Part shown: positions 33,352-43,185 of the stretch, one piece after another
Layout: each line of letters opens with the position of its first letter
Numbering within the stretch: the first letter of the stretch is position 1
Assembly (NCBI GenBank): GCA_027488845.1
Contig: JAIYBC010000033.1
Coordinates: 83,358 to 147,357 of the forward strand
Source: Verrucomicrobiales bacterium
GTDB taxonomy: Bacteria > Verrucomicrobiota > Verrucomicrobiia > Limisphaerales > UBA9464
DNA length: 64,000 nt
Direction: 5' to 3'
Position numbers and translations under genes: made by a program
Notes under the pieces: generated by a model
Database searches by the model: none
The model's input: only the letters and a program-made list of their open reading frames with translations
What the model was told of the DNA's origin: nothing

Positions 33352-34725
33352 TCAGTGCGCGGTGCCGACCCGCTCGATCTCCGCCATCCGCTCCTCGCTG
33401 CTGATCTGTTGGACCGACCCGTCCACCAGGACATAGACGCGGGTCCAGCTTCCATCGGGCCTCGGCTCGGCCTGCCGTTCCCGGAAGAGGATCATCTGCG
33501 GTTCCGCCTCCGAAATCGCCCTGGGTTGGGGGAAGAACTCGAACTGGTCGAGCGGGATGCCATTGGGAAGCACGCCGCCGTTGAGATACTGGGAAAGCGA
33601 CTCCAGCGTGGTTGGGAAGGACTCCTGGTCGTTGGCATACAGCCGCGCGGCCAATCCGAGGGTCTTCGCCGCATTCACCCTCGAGATGAGGCGGGCGTTG
33701 TATTGGGCCATCAACGCGACGACATCGGTGTCGGCCGGCACCACCGGTTCCGGCTCGGGTGCGACGACGGCCTGCCGGGCCTTGGCGGCCTTGAGTTCAC
33801 GGGTGAGCTCGGCCACCCGGGCACGCAGCCGAAGGACCTCGGCGTCCGAGGCCACCACGGTCGGGGCGGCCGAGGAACGGGGGTTGGCGGCCTGCATTTC
33901 GGCGATCTGCCGTCCCAGTCCGGCGTTGGCCTCCTCCAACCGGGACACGGCAACGGATTGCCACAGGGCGGCACCGCCGAGGGCGCCTGTGATGGCGAGG
34001 AACGCGGGGGTCTTCATGGAAAGGATCCAGGCCGCGGCGCCGGCCGTGCCGGCCGCGGCCCCGGAGGTGGCGATGATGCCCGCGGGAGCCAGTCCCTGAA
34101 GCACCCACGCGGGAACCGCCTCGGCACCCGCCAACTCAAGGGCCGCCGCGACCGTGCCGACACCCACCGCAATGCCGTGGGCACGGAAATGGTCGCGGAG
34201 CTTCTCGACGGCCCGGGACACCCGCTTCTGCGCGGCATCCTCGCCCACTCCCAAGGATTCGCCGACCTCGCTGTGGCTCCGACCCCGGAAGTACCGGAGC
34301 AGCACGGCCTCACGGTCGGGATCCGGCAACGCAAGCAGGGCGTCGTCCACCAGGGATTCGAGCGACTCCACCAACCGCGCCTCCGCACCTCCGTCGTCGG
34401 CGTGGCCGCCGTCACCGCCGGCGAGGCTCATCGCGAGCCTTTCCCGCCGGACACGGCGGACGTTGCTCCGGACGAGGTTGCCCGCGGCGTGACAGGCCGC
34501 GCGATGCAGCCACCCGGCCACGGCCGTGCCCTCCGGCAAGGCCCGGGCCTTGCGGGCGAGGTCGACGAACACGGACTGGGCCACGTCGCGGGCGAGTTCT
34601 CCGTCGCCGGTGATGCGTCGCGCCGTCCCCCAGACCAAGGGCAGATGCCGGGTCATCAACTCGGCGAAGGCCGACTCGTCCCCATCTCGCCCATACCTCC
34701 GGACCAGGTTTGCGTCGTCGTTCAT
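33352..34725 (-). CDS. ECF-type sigma factor fused to a membrane-anchored C-terminal domain
   Basis: A 457-residue protein. Residues 1-170 are a sigma-70 family factor: region 2 (FAELMTRHLPLVWGTARRITGDGELARDVAQSVFVDLARK) and region 4 (LPDPDREAVLLRYFRGRSHSEVGESLGVGEDAAQKRVSRAVEKLR). Beyond this comes an Ala/Gly-rich hydrophobic stretch, a transmembrane helix (TPAFLAITGALGGAALWQSVAV), a coiled-coil (SRLEEANAGLGRQIAEMQ ... LRLRARVAELTRELKAAK) and a 150-residue unknown C-terminal domain. The tail probably tethers or senses, in place of a separate anti-sigma. Start at MNDDANLV (34725). Such fusions are known in Verrucomicrobia. Confidence 0.85.
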   Translation of the reverse strand: MNDDANLVRRYGRDGDESAFAELMTRHLPLVWGTARRITGDGELARDVAQSVFVDLARKARALPEGTAVAGWLHRAACHAAGNLVRSNVRRVRRERLAMSLAGGDGGHADDGGAEARLVESLESLVDDALLALPDPDREAVLLRYFRGRSHSEVGESLGVGEDAAQKRVSRAVEKLRDHFRAHGIAVGVGTVAAALELAGAEAVPAWVLQGLAPAGIIATSGAAAGTAGAAAWILSMKTPAFLAITGALGGAALWQSVAVSRLEEANAGLGRQIAEMQAANPRSSAAPTVVASDAEVLRLRARVAELTRELKAAKARQAVVAPEPEPVVPADTDVVALMAQYNARLISRVNAAKTLGLAARLYANDQESFPTTLESLSQYLNGGVLPNGIPLDQFEFFPQPRAISEAEPQMILFRERQAEPRPDGSWTRVYVLVDGSVQQISSEERMAEIERVGTAH

Positions 34726-34755
34726 GGTGGTTTTTGACGGAATACACCCGCCGAC

Positions 34756-34794
34756 CCCGATTTCCGACATCCGTCCTCCGTTCCCGATTTCCGG
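34756..34794. repeat. Further GATTTCC-type degenerate repeats
   Basis: CCGATTTCCG and TTCCCGATTTCCGG occur in the divergent gap before the giant Ig gene, resembling the strings at 749-776 and 43121-43155. Confidence 0.35.
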
Positions 34795-34819
34795 ACCCGG
34801 CACCGCGTCCGTCCATCCG

Positions 34820-34835
34820 TACGTAGGCCTACGTA
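34820..34835. promoter_or_regulatory. Perfect 16-base palindrome between sigma factor and giant Ig gene
   Basis: TACGTAGGCCTACGTA is fully self-complementary. It sits 95 bases from the start of the sigma-factor gene (minus) and 72 bases before the Ig/propeller gene (plus), in the shared divergent upstream region. It looks like an operator for a dimeric regulator that could control both genes. Confidence 0.55.
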
Positions 34836-34906
34836 TTCACCCACAGCGGCAGGACCTGCGAGCCTCGCAACCGATGAACTGGCTACCTCATAGACGGGAT
34901 GCAGAC

Positions 34907-37900
34907 ATGGGCAATGGATTTCCCGGCCGGCTGATGCGGCTTTTCTGGGCGTTCCTTGGTCTCGCCCTGTCCGGTGCCCTCCACGCGGGCCCAGGACCCG
35001 GGGGCCTGACCCTGATTGCCCAACCCTCGGGCAGAACCGTCGGCGTCGGCGACCAGTTCAGCACCTATGCCCAGGCGACGGGTGCCCTTGGATTCCGATG
35101 GTACAAGAACGACGAACTCCATTCCGAAGGACCAGGAGGCTACGCCTTCCTCGCCTTCTACTCCGCGGTCACCAACACCGGCGACTACTACGCCGTCTTC
35201 ACCAACAGCACCGCATCCGTCACCAGCCAGGTGGCCCGGCTCGTGGTCATCCCGCCGGGCCCGCCGCTGTTCCTCCAGGAGCCCCAGAGCGTCCGGGTCC
35301 GCGACGACGAGACGGCGATCCTGACCGGCCAGGCCTTCGCCTCCGGCGGCACCTTGTCCTACCGGTGGCTGCGGTTCGGGACCAACTACCCTCCGGGATT
35401 CAACTCGACCCTGTTCCTGACCGCCGCCAACCCGGACCGGGTTGGCGAGTTCCAGATGGTCGCCACAGCAACTCCCGGCGGCAGCAGCACCAGCCGCGTG
35501 GTCACCGTTTCCATCCGGCCCGGCCAGCCCCCGGTGATCGGCGGTCAGCCCGCTTCGATCCGGGTTCCCCTCGGCAGCCGCACCAACCTCGACGCCGTCA
35601 TCACCGAGGGGGACAACCCGGTGACCCTGACCTGGCATCGCGGCTCGAACATCGTGCAACTGGTCCAGAATCAGACCCTCTTCCTCCCGCAGACGAACTC
35701 CTACTTCCTGAATGGCGTCTCCAGCGACACCGCCGGTGACTACTGGCTCATCGCCTCCAACCGCTTCGGTGCGGTGACGAGCTCCATCGCCCACGTCTCG
35801 TTCATCTCACCCCGTAGCGAGATCCTGACCAACCTCGTGGACGCCGTGGTCGGCTTCGGCCAGTACCACGCGGTCAACCTCACCAACGGCCTCGCCTACT
35901 TCGACAACTCGTTCCAAACCGAGATCGCCCACACCCTCGCCCTGCGACCCTCGTTGAGCCTGCCGCCGTTCCCCCAGACAACCGCCTGGCATCTCCACCT
36001 CTCCCCGAGCAACGTGTTCCACGCCGTGGCGGCCACGGGAGGCAGCCCGGTCACCGGCACCTGGGGCCATGTCCCGGGAACCGCGGGCTTCGCCGGTTTC
36101 TTCCTCACCAACCATCCGTCCACCGGCGCCGTCACCCGCCTGGAGGTCTTCAGCAACGGCACCTACGGCGCCTCGGCGTCGGCCCGGATCAACGGTGCCG
36201 ACGTCTCCGGCTCCGAGTCCGGTTCGGTGCTCGTCTTCGGCCCGCCACGCCCGATCACCGCCGTCTTCACCGCCGCCATCCGCGTCACCAACGTCTTCAG
36301 CCTCTCCTGGTACAAGGACGGTTCGCCGCTCTCGGTGAACGGCTTCAACGGCAAGTATTCCTCCACCGCCGTCCGCCAGGCGCCGTTCGAAGCCGGCATC
36401 ACCAACTACCTGTACCGCTTCGCCGTCAGCAACGTCGCCATCACCGACCTCGGACGCTACCGCTTCGCCATCCAGGACTTCGGCAACGGCCTGCCGGGGG
36501 ACGTCCAGTTCGGCGCGGAAGCCGAACTCCGCTTCCGCGGTCCCGCCGCGACCAACGCGCCCGCGGTCGTCGCCGCACGCGAGATCCGTTCCAACGGTTC
36601 CGACTCGGTCGCCGCCGCCGCCCTCTCGCCGGACGGCTCCATGGTGCTGGCCAGCCAGTCGACCACGTTCGGCTCCGGCGGCAACACCACGGTCCGGGTG
36701 ACCTCGTACGATCCGACCGGCCGGACCAACTGGCAGACCGGCGCCAACGGCACCACCGCGGTGCTCCCCACCGGCGACGGTGGCGCCTTCATCGCCGGCT
36801 CGGAGGGCTCCACCGAGCGCGCCTGGTTCCTGCGGCGGGTCGCTCCCTCGACCAACGTCGTCAACGGCGCCACCAACGTCGTGGTGACCAATGTCTGGGC
36901 CCAGCGGCTCTACGGACCGGGGCCCACCGACTTCCAGATCAATCCCCAGCCCTGGCGGGCCAACGTCCGCGGCCTCGCCGCGGTCGCCGACGGATTGCTC
37001 GTCGCGGGCCAGTTCAGCGGCGGACAGCGCTTCGGTGCCGTCGTGGTCACCAACGGCGCCATCGCCAACTTCAACATCATGGGTGGCGGGGTGGTCCTCA
37101 CCAACTCGACCGGTGACCTCTTCTCCGACGTGGCCGACCTCTACGTCGCCAAGTACGGATTCGACGGACGCCTCCTCTGGGCCCGCAGCTACGGGAACAC
37201 CAACGCCGAAGTGCTGAATGCGTTCGTGGTCGACGCCTCCGGCAACCTCGTCCTCGGCGGCGCCTTCAAGGGCCTCTTCCGGGCAGGCACGGTCTCCGCC
37301 TCCAGCCAGGCCATCACCAATTCCAGCACCGTCACCACGGCGACCGAGGGCTTCGTCCTGAAGCTCGACCGTGACGGCAATCCCCTCTGGATGCAGCCCG
37401 TCGGCGGACGCACCCGCACGGCGAACCTCCTGACGACGAGCCGGGTCGCCGCGCTCGCCACCGCGCCGGACGGCCGGATCTACTACGCGGCCAACCGCAA
37501 CGAGGAGGTCCCCACCTCGCTGCGCCCCGGCCAGGTCACCGCCCCGCGCCACATCGGCCAACTCAGCGCCACCGGTGAGCCGGTCTGGTCCCGCGACCTC
37601 CGCTCCGGGATGGCCACGGCCGACAGCGGATCGCGGATCGCCGCCGACGCCGAAGGCAACCTCCTGCTGGCGGAACGCATGGGAGCCTTCCCCCGCCTGG
37701 ACCTGGTGGCCGGCATCGCCGAGGCGGACCTGCGTGGTTTCCCAGGCGCCGCCGTGGAATCGGGCACCGCCCTGGCCAAGTTCTCCCCCGACGGCGAACT
37801 GCTGTGGGTCCGGTCGCTCGACACCCGCGTCTCCTACACCGACGAAGGACGCACCGCGACCTCGGGTTGGATCGGCGTCGACGGCAACGGCGGCATCGTC

Positions 37901-39844
37901 GTCGCGGGCCAACTGCCCTCACGGCTGGGCAGCGGGACCGCCAGCGTTCGCGGATCAGGACAGCGCTTCGACAGCTTCGAACTGGTCCGAACCAACACCG
38001 ATCCGAACGACGCCTTCGACCTCTTCGTGGCGCGCCTCGCCCCGAACTACGTGCCGCTCATCCCGCAGATCTCTCTCCAACCGCTCTCGGGCACACCCAC
38101 CCTCACCGACCGGGTCCTCCTTGAGGGACAGGCCACGGGAGTCCCGACGCCCACCTATCAGTGGACCCTGAACGGCAGCCCGATTCCTGGCGCGACCAAC
38201 CGGTTCCTCGCCATCGACCGGCTCTCCCGGACCAACCGGGGCCTTTATCGGCTGGTGGCCAGCAACTCCCTCGGCGTGGTCACCAGCGACCCGGCGGCGA
38301 TCCAGCCCCAGCTCACGCCGAACATGCGCGGATGGCGCTATGTCACCAGCGTCACCAACCACCTCGGCGATCCGCAGAGCGTCGGGCTCGACAACGCCGG
38401 ACGGCTCTATGTGCAGCACGGCGGCACCGCCCAAGGTCTCCGGCAATGGCTGGAACGGTGGAATCCGGACGGCACCGTCGCCTGGCGTCTGCAGCAGTTC
38501 CCGGCCACCCCGGGCCAAGGCCTGATCCTGCATCGCAAGTCGCCGGTGGTGACCCCGGCCGGAGAGGTCCTCGTCTTCGGACGCAGCACCTCGGGATCCG
38601 CGGACTTCAACACGCCCAACGGCGGGTTCGTCGCCCGTCTCGATCCGGAAACCGGAGCGCCCCTCTGGCAACGGTCCTTCTTCTGGACCAACACCAATCC
38701 GGTCCTGCCCGTCACCCTGGCGGTCCATGGCAACGAGGTTCGCGCCCTGTTCAGCGGACCGCTCGGATCCTTCATCCACCGCACCGCGCTCGATGGCACC
38801 GCCCTGGACCCGATCGCCCTGACCGGATTGCCGGCCGGCGTCCGGTTTCCCGAGGGCCAGGACTGGAGCTCGCGGACGACCCTCGCGGCGGACGGCAGCA
38901 TCGGCGTCTGGGCCGCGGGCACCGTGGCCTGGAACTTCGGCCTGACGAATCTCCCGGTCCAGAACCCGCCGGGATACGCCCTCGGGCGCTACGCGGCGGA
39001 TGGCACGCCCCAGTGGCTGCGCCAGTTCACGCAGACCGGAGCGACCACCGACGTCACCAGCGCGGAGTTCGACGGCGCCGGCAACCTCGTCCTCGGCTTC
39101 GACCTCCCCGGAAACGCACCCATCGAGTACACCTTCGGCACGAACCGCTTCAACGGCTGGGGCGGTCTGGCCAAGGTCGGTCCGGACGGATCGGTGCTCT
39201 GGGCCAAGGCCTGGGGTCTCCACGTGCGCGACGCCCGCGTCTCGGCCAACGGCGACATCACCTTCACCGGCCCGATCCGGCGCGACTACCAGGCCGCCCC
39301 CAACGAACTGCGGGTGCGCTTCGGCACCAACCACGTCGCGGCGTTCGCCCGCAACGACGTCATCGTCGCCCGTGTGGACGCCTCGGGTAACGAACGCCTC
39401 ATCCGACAGACCGGCTCCGAGAACTTCTCCACCTACGACAACGCACGGGCCTACGCCCTCGCGGTGAACGGCAACGGCCTGGTGGCCACCGCCGGCTTCA
39501 ACCTGATGCCGCAGACAGGCGGTCGTCTCGACTTCGGGGACCAGACCTACCAGGTGCCGAACCTGGCCCCGTTCAACATCGGCAATCTGTTCGGGGACCT
39601 CGCGGTGTTCTACGCGGGAGTGCTGGATCCCTCGAACGGCCCCACCGAGCCGCCGGTGATCCGCTTCGCGCCACCCACGCCGGGCTCGACCGAGCTGCGG
39701 TTGGAATGGCCCGCCGGCTACGTGCTCCAACGCCTGCCCAACCTGGGGTCCAACGATTGGTCGACCCTCCAGGTCGCCTCGCCCTACACGGTCGGACTGA
39801 ACGAGGCGTCCGCCGCGTTCTTCCGGGTCGTTCCGGCCCAGTAA
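34907..39844 (+). CDS. Very large secreted protein with Ig-like domains and beta-propeller repeats
   Basis: A 1645-residue exported protein. After a signal sequence (LMRLFWAFLGLALSGALHAG) come at least three Ig-like domains (about residues 25-310), each ending in a GDYY/W...S.xxV pattern (NTGDYYAVFTNS, TAGDYWLIASN). A propeller-like block of SBBP/WD-type units follows, with recurring YVAKYGFDGRLLWARSYG, LKLDRDGNPLWMQPVGG and LAKFSPDGELLWVRSLD. A further Ig-like domain (QISLQPLSGTPTLTDRVLL ... GLYRLVASNSLG) precedes a second propeller block. The C-terminal 60 residues (LRLEWPAGYVLQRLPNL ... AAFFRVVPA) match a domain frequent at verrucomicrobial protein ends. No PEP-CTERM. ATG 34874 is an alternative start. 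Adhesion or matrix function is inferred. Confidence 0.82.
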   Translation: MGNGFPGRLMRLFWAFLGLALSGALHAGPGPGGLTLIAQPSGRTVGVGDQFSTYAQATGALGFRWYKNDELHSEGPGGYAFLAFYSAVTNTGDYYAVFTNSTASVTSQVARLVVIPPGPPLFLQEPQSVRVRDDETAILTGQAFASGGTLSYRWLRFGTNYPPGFNSTLFLTAANPDRVGEFQMVATATPGGSSTSRVVTVSIRPGQPPVIGGQPASIRVPLGSRTNLDAVITEGDNPVTLTWHRGSNIVQLVQNQTLFLPQTNSYFLNGVSSDTAGDYWLIASNRFGAVTSSIAHVSFISPRSEILTNLVDAVVGFGQYHAVNLTNGLAYFDNSFQTEIAHTLALRPSLSLPPFPQTTAWHLHLSPSNVFHAVAATGGSPVTGTWGHVPGTAGFAGFFLTNHPSTGAVTRLEVFSNGTYGASASARINGADVSGSESGSVLVFGPPRPITAVFTAAIRVTNVFSLSWYKDGSPLSVNGFNGKYSSTAVRQAPFEAGITNYLYRFAVSNVAITDLGRYRFAIQDFGNGLPGDVQFGAEAELRFRGPAATNAPAVVAAREIRSNGSDSVAAAALSPDGSMVLASQSTTFGSGGNTTVRVTSYDPTGRTNWQTGANGTTAVLPTGDGGAFIAGSEGSTERAWFLRRVAPSTNVVNGATNVVVTNVWAQRLYGPGPTDFQINPQPWRANVRGLAAVADGLLVAGQFSGGQRFGAVVVTNGAIANFNIMGGGVVLTNSTGDLFSDVADLYVAKYGFDGRLLWARSYGNTNAEVLNAFVVDASGNLVLGGAFKGLFRAGTVSASSQAITNSSTVTTATEGFVLKLDRDGNPLWMQPVGGRTRTANLLTTSRVAALATAPDGRIYYAANRNEEVPTSLRPGQVTAPRHIGQLSATGEPVWSRDLRSGMATADSGSRIAADAEGNLLLAERMGAFPRLDLVAGIAEADLRGFPGAAVESGTALAKFSPDGELLWVRSLDTRVSYTDEGRTATSGWIGVDGNGGIVVAGQLPSRLGSGTASVRGSGQRFDSFELVRTNTDPNDAFDLFVARLAPNYVPLIPQISLQPLSGTPTLTDRVLLEGQATGVPTPTYQWTLNGSPIPGATNRFLAIDRLSRTNRGLYRLVASNSLGVVTSDPAAIQPQLTPNMRGWRYVTSVTNHLGDPQSVGLDNAGRLYVQHGGTAQGLRQWLERWNPDGTVAWRLQQFPATPGQGLILHRKSPVVTPAGEVLVFGRSTSGSADFNTPNGGFVARLDPETGAPLWQRSFFWTNTNPVLPVTLAVHGNEVRALFSGPLGSFIHRTALDGTALDPIALTGLPAGVRFPEGQDWSSRTTLAADGSIGVWAAGTVAWNFGLTNLPVQNPPGYALGRYAADGTPQWLRQFTQTGATTDVTSAEFDGAGNLVLGFDLPGNAPIEYTFGTNRFNGWGGLAKVGPDGSVLWAKAWGLHVRDARVSANGDITFTGPIRRDYQAAPNELRVRFGTNHVAAFARNDVIVARVDASGNERLIRQTGSENFSTYDNARAYALAVNGNGLVATAGFNLMPQTGGRLDFGDQTYQVPNLAPFNIGNLFGDLAVFYAGVLDPSNGPTEPPVIRFAPPTPGSTELRLEWPAGYVLQRLPNLGSNDWSTLQVASPYTVGLNEASAAFFRVVPAQ

Positions 39845-39893
39845 CCGCCGCTGCCGGCAGGGCGAAGGCCCCACCGAGCCGAAATCCATCACG

Positions 39894-39932
39894 GGAGCCT
39901 CCGGCGACAACGCCTGGGGCTCCTCCGCTTTT
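39894..39932 (+). terminator. Intrinsic terminator of the giant Ig gene
   Basis: GGAGCC (39894-39899) pairs with GGCTCC (39918-39923), enclosing an inner GGCG-ACAA-CGCC stem-loop, and is followed by TCCGCTTTT. It lies 50 bases after the stop codon. Confidence 0.6.
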
Positions 39933-39984
39933 CACCGGGTTCCGTCGACGTCCTGCCGTGGAAGTCCTGCGAAGTCGGCGCTCC

Positions 39985-40010
39985 CCTCCGTGTCCTCAGC
40001 GCCTCCGTGG
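39985..40010. repeat. CCTCCGTG-type low-complexity repeat (reverse orientation)
   Basis: CCTCCGTGTCCTCAGCGCC followed by TCCGTGG; its reverse complement (CACGGAGGCGCTGAGGACA) resembles the string at 12319-12346. Confidence 0.4.
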
Positions 40011-40025
40011 CGGAAGCGCCCGCGC

Positions 40026-41162
40026 TCAAGGCACCAGGCCGAGCGCCTTCGCCGAGACCGGGTCCAGCACCGCGTCCGCGCCGCGGCCCTTGCGGTTCAG
40101 CCCGAAGGGCTCGTCCCATCCCCAGACCGCCCAGCCGATGCGGTTCTCGCGCAGGACCGTGCCGAAGTCCTCGAACCACTTCGCCCGGTCCGCCGGTTTC
40201 GCGGCGACGGGATACACGCCGAATTCGCCGCAATAGAGCGGGACGCCATGCTCGGCTCCCCACCGGATCCCCTCGCGGAAGCGGGTCCTGAGCCGCTCGA
40301 GATCCCATCGCTGCTCGCCATACCAGCGCACCTCGTCGCGCGCCTTCGGATCCTGCCTGCCCAGGTCCTCCAGCAACGGCGCCACGGCCTCCGGACTCGA
40401 GGGATACGGGACGTCATGGAGGATCCGGTGCGGGCCGCCGGTCCACGTGGCCCCCTGATGGGTGAACGGGAACGGATCGTAGGTGTGGAACGAATACACC
40501 ACGTTCGGATCGTCCAGCGGCCTGAGCTTCCGCAGGCCGTCGATGCCGCCCCAGTTGGGACCGGAAACGATGATCGTGTGGCGCGGGGCACCGGCCCGGA
40601 CGGTGCGGAAGAAGCGGTCGAGCAGCGGCGGCCACTCCGCCTCCCTGTCCTTGAAGACCGGCTCGTTCACGATCTCCAGCGCCACCCGTTCCGGATCGAA
40701 CCGCGACCAGCGACGCGAAGCCGCAGCCCAGAAGCGGTCGAACGCATCCCGCCACGCCGGCGAGTTCTCCAGGGCGTCGTGGTCCTCGTTGTGCAGGTCG
40801 ATCACCACGCCGAGGTCCGCCCGGAGGAACCGTTCCACCGCGGAGTCCACCGCCGCCATCCGCTCCTCGCGGAACTCCCCCGTCGCGGGATCCATCACCT
40901 GCTTCGGCGCAATGCACAGCCGGACGTGCCGCAGGCCGGCCGAGCGCATGCGGACCATCTCGGGATCCGGGATGTAGTCGGCGAAATGCCCGGCCGACTC
41001 GGACCTCGGGAAACGGAACCAAAGGCAGACGTTGGCCCCGCGCGACAGTCGGTCCAGCAGCGGCTGCGGCACCGACGAGGCGGCTTCCATGGTGAAGCCG
41101 CCCGACAGGACACCGACGGCGAGTCCAGCCAGCAGGCCGAGTAGCGGGGAAGTTCCCTTCAT
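40026..41162 (-). CDS. Secreted glycoside hydrolase family 5 (cellulase-like) enzyme
   Basis: A 378-residue exported glycosidase with a TIM-barrel fold. The signal is LLGLLAGLAVGVLSGGF. Catalytic residues typical of GH5 are Glu167 (acid/base) in LEIVNEP and Glu313 (nucleophile) in PLYCGEFG; YSFHTYDPFPFTHQG supplies the conserved His/Tyr between them. It would hydrolyse a beta-glucan or beta-mannan chain outside the cytoplasm; the exact subfamily cannot be assigned by eye. It follows the PEP carboxykinase gene by 19 bases. Confidence 0.88.
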   Translation of the reverse strand: MKGTSPLLGLLAGLAVGVLSGGFTMEAASSVPQPLLDRLSRGANVCLWFRFPRSESAGHFADYIPDPEMVRMRSAGLRHVRLCIAPKQVMDPATGEFREERMAAVDSAVERFLRADLGVVIDLHNEDHDALENSPAWRDAFDRFWAAASRRWSRFDPERVALEIVNEPVFKDREAEWPPLLDRFFRTVRAGAPRHTIIVSGPNWGGIDGLRKLRPLDDPNVVYSFHTYDPFPFTHQGATWTGGPHRILHDVPYPSSPEAVAPLLEDLGRQDPKARDEVRWYGEQRWDLERLRTRFREGIRWGAEHGVPLYCGEFGVYPVAAKPADRAKWFEDFGTVLRENRIGWAVWGWDEPFGLNRKGRGADAVLDPVSAKALGLVP

Positions 41163-41181
41163 GGCAGGTTTCCGCCCGATG

Positions 41182-42966
41182 TCAGAGGCGCGCCACGAGC
41201 AGCTGCTGCTGGAACACCAGCTCCTTCGGCAGGTGGGTGTAGAGCTTCATGAACAGCTCGTCGGTCGAGAGCAGGTCGCGTCGCCATTCGTCGGGATCCA
41301 TGCGCTGGAGCTTCTCGAAGGTCTCCCGGTCGAAGCCTTCCAGGCCCTCGGTGTCGAAGTCCTCGAAACGCGGAACCCATCCCAGCGACGACTCCACCGC
41401 GCCGACCCGGCCGTCGCAACGGTCGAGCACCCACTTCAGCACACGCATGTTCTCGCCGAAGCCGGGCCAGAGGAAACGCCCTTCGGAATCCTTCCGGAAC
41501 CAGTTCACGTGGAAGATCCGCGGCGGCTCCGCAAGCCGCTTCCGCATGTCCAGCCAGTGGCGGAAGTACCGGCCCATGTTGTACCCGCAGAAGGGCAGCA
41601 TCGCCATCGGGTCGCGTCGGACCTGTCCGACCGTGCCCGCCGCGGCCGCCGTCATCTCGCTGCCCATGGTCGCGCCGAGGAACACGCCGTGGCTCCAGTT
41701 GAACGCCTCGAACACCAGCGGCACCGTGCCCGCGCGGCGGCCGCCGAAGATGATCGCGTCGATGGGAACGCCCTGCGGGTCGAGCGCCTCCGGCGCGAAG
41801 GCGGGGTTGTTCGTGGCCGGCGCGGTGAAGCGCGAGTTCGGATGCGCCGCCTTCTCCTTCGACGCCGGAGTCCAGGGACGTCCCTGCCAATCGAGGCACT
41901 CCGCGGGCGCCGGATCGTCATGGCCTTCCCACCAGACCGTTCCGTCCGGCTTCAGCGCCACGTTCGTGTAGATCGTGTCCCGCGCGATGGTGGCCATCGC
42001 GTTGGGATTGGTCTTCGCGTTGGTCCCCGGCGCCACGCCGAAGTACCCGGCCTCCGGATTGATCGCCCACAGCCTTCCGTCCGGCCCCGGCTGCATCCAC
42101 GCGATGTCGTCGCCCACGGTCCAGATCTTCCATCCGGCGAAGCGCGCCGGCGGGATCAGCATCGCGAAGTTGGTCTTCCCACAGGCGCTCGGGAACGCGG
42201 CGGCCACATAGGACTTCCGGCCGTCGGGCGACTCCACGCCCAGGATCAGCATGTGCTCCGCCAGCCAGCCCTGGCGCCGGCCGAGGTACGAACCGATCCG
42301 CAGCGCCAGGCACTTCTTCCCCAGCAGCACGTTCCCGCCGTAGCCGGAACCCACGGAGACGATCTCGTTGTCCTGCGGGAAGTGGCAGATCAGGCGGCGG
42401 TCCGGATGGCAGTCCAACAGGCAGTGCAGTCCGCGGTTGAAGTCGTCGGCCTCGCCCAGGTGCTCCAAGGCCACCCGGCCCATCCGCGTCATGATGCGCA
42501 TGTTGAGCACCACGTAGATCGAGTCCGTGACCTCGATGCCGACCTTCGCCAACGGCGATCCGGGAGGCCCCATCAGGTACGGGATCGCATACAGCGTGCG
42601 CCCCTTCATCCCGCCCCGGGCCAGCGCATGGAGCCTTGCCCGCATCGCCTTCGGATCCGCCCAGTTGTTGGTGGGTCCGGCGTCCTCCGCCATCTCGGTG
42701 CAGATGAAGGTGCTCTGCTCGACGCGGGCGACGTCGTTGGGGTTGGACCGGTGGTAGTGGCAGCCCGGGAGCTTCTCCTGGTTCAACGGCAGGAGGACTC
42801 CCTGCCGGACCGCCTCCGCGTAGAGGAAGTCCCTTTCGCCCTCGGAGCCGTCGCACCAGAAGACGGCGTCCGGCGTCGTGAGATCCGCCATCGCGCGGAC
42901 ATACGCGGCGGCATGGGGATTGGTGAAGGGCTGGGTTCCGAATTCCGACGTCGAGCTCGTGCTCAT
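41182..42966 (-). CDS. pckG: Phosphoenolpyruvate carboxykinase (GTP)
   Basis: A 594-residue cytosolic enzyme converting oxaloacetate and GTP to PEP and CO2 for gluconeogenesis. The GTP form is indicated by the P-loop/reactive cysteine motif [13 protein letters not shown] (about residues 254-266), with [14 protein letters not shown] and [14 protein letters not shown] typical of PckG. Further motifs: [34 protein letters not shown] and [18 protein letters not shown]. Length is standard. Upstream there is a 219-base gap with GATTCC-like strings and no clear promoter. Confidence 0.96.
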   Translation of the reverse strand: MSTSSTSEFGTQPFTNPHAAAYVRAMADLTTPDAVFWCDGSEGERDFLYAEAVRQGVLLPLNQEKLPGCHYHRSNPNDVARVEQSTFICTEMAEDAGPTNNWADPKAMRARLHALARGGMKGRTLYAIPYLMGPPGSPLAKVGIEVTDSIYVVLNMRIMTRMGRVALEHLGEADDFNRGLHCLLDCHPDRRLICHFPQDNEIVSVGSGYGGNVLLGKKCLALRIGSYLGRRQGWLAEHMLILGVESPDGRKSYVAAAFPSACGKTNFAMLIPPARFAGWKIWTVGDDIAWMQPGPDGRLWAINPEAGYFGVAPGTNAKTNPNAMATIARDTIYTNVALKPDGTVWWEGHDDPAPAECLDWQGRPWTPASKEKAAHPNSRFTAPATNNPAFAPEALDPQGVPIDAIIFGGRRAGTVPLVFEAFNWSHGVFLGATMGSEMTAAAAGTVGQVRRDPMAMLPFCGYNMGRYFRHWLDMRKRLAEPPRIFHVNWFRKDSEGRFLWPGFGENMRVLKWVLDRCDGRVGAVESSLGWVPRFEDFDTEGLEGFDRETFEKLQRMDPDEWRRDLLSTDELFMKLYTHLPKELVFQQQLLVARL

Positions 42967-43120
42967 GACCGCAGCCTAGGACGGACACGCCCCGATGCCG
43001 CGCACAATTTGGCCGAATGGCCGCAAGCCTTGCCCGACGACGGAGGCCCGATCAGCCCCCGAAAAATGGACCGGCACCCAAGGCCGCGGGGTACACGGGT
43101 TGGCGTACGATGCTGCCCGC

Positions 43121-43155
43121 GGGAAATCGGGAATCCCGGATCAGGAATCTCGAAT
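43121..43155. repeat. GGGAATC/GATTCCC degenerate repeat
   Basis: GGGAAATCGGGAATCCCGG then ATCAGGAATCTCGAAT: the reverse complement of the GATTCC(C/T) string found at 749-776. Confidence 0.4.
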
Positions 43156-43185
43156 GACCTGCCGTCTTCGACCCAACGGGAAGGC

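Noticed and set aside
35807..39910. Long minus-strand frames (701 and 651 codons) under the giant Ig gene
   Set aside because: They mirror a repetitive GC-rich gene with strong plus-strand domain evidence; no signal peptide or known motif.
43000..43160. CRISPR or mobile-element explanation for the GATTCC strings
   Set aside because: No constant-length repeats with unique spacers, no terminal inverted repeats with target duplications, no transposase or cas gene in the window.
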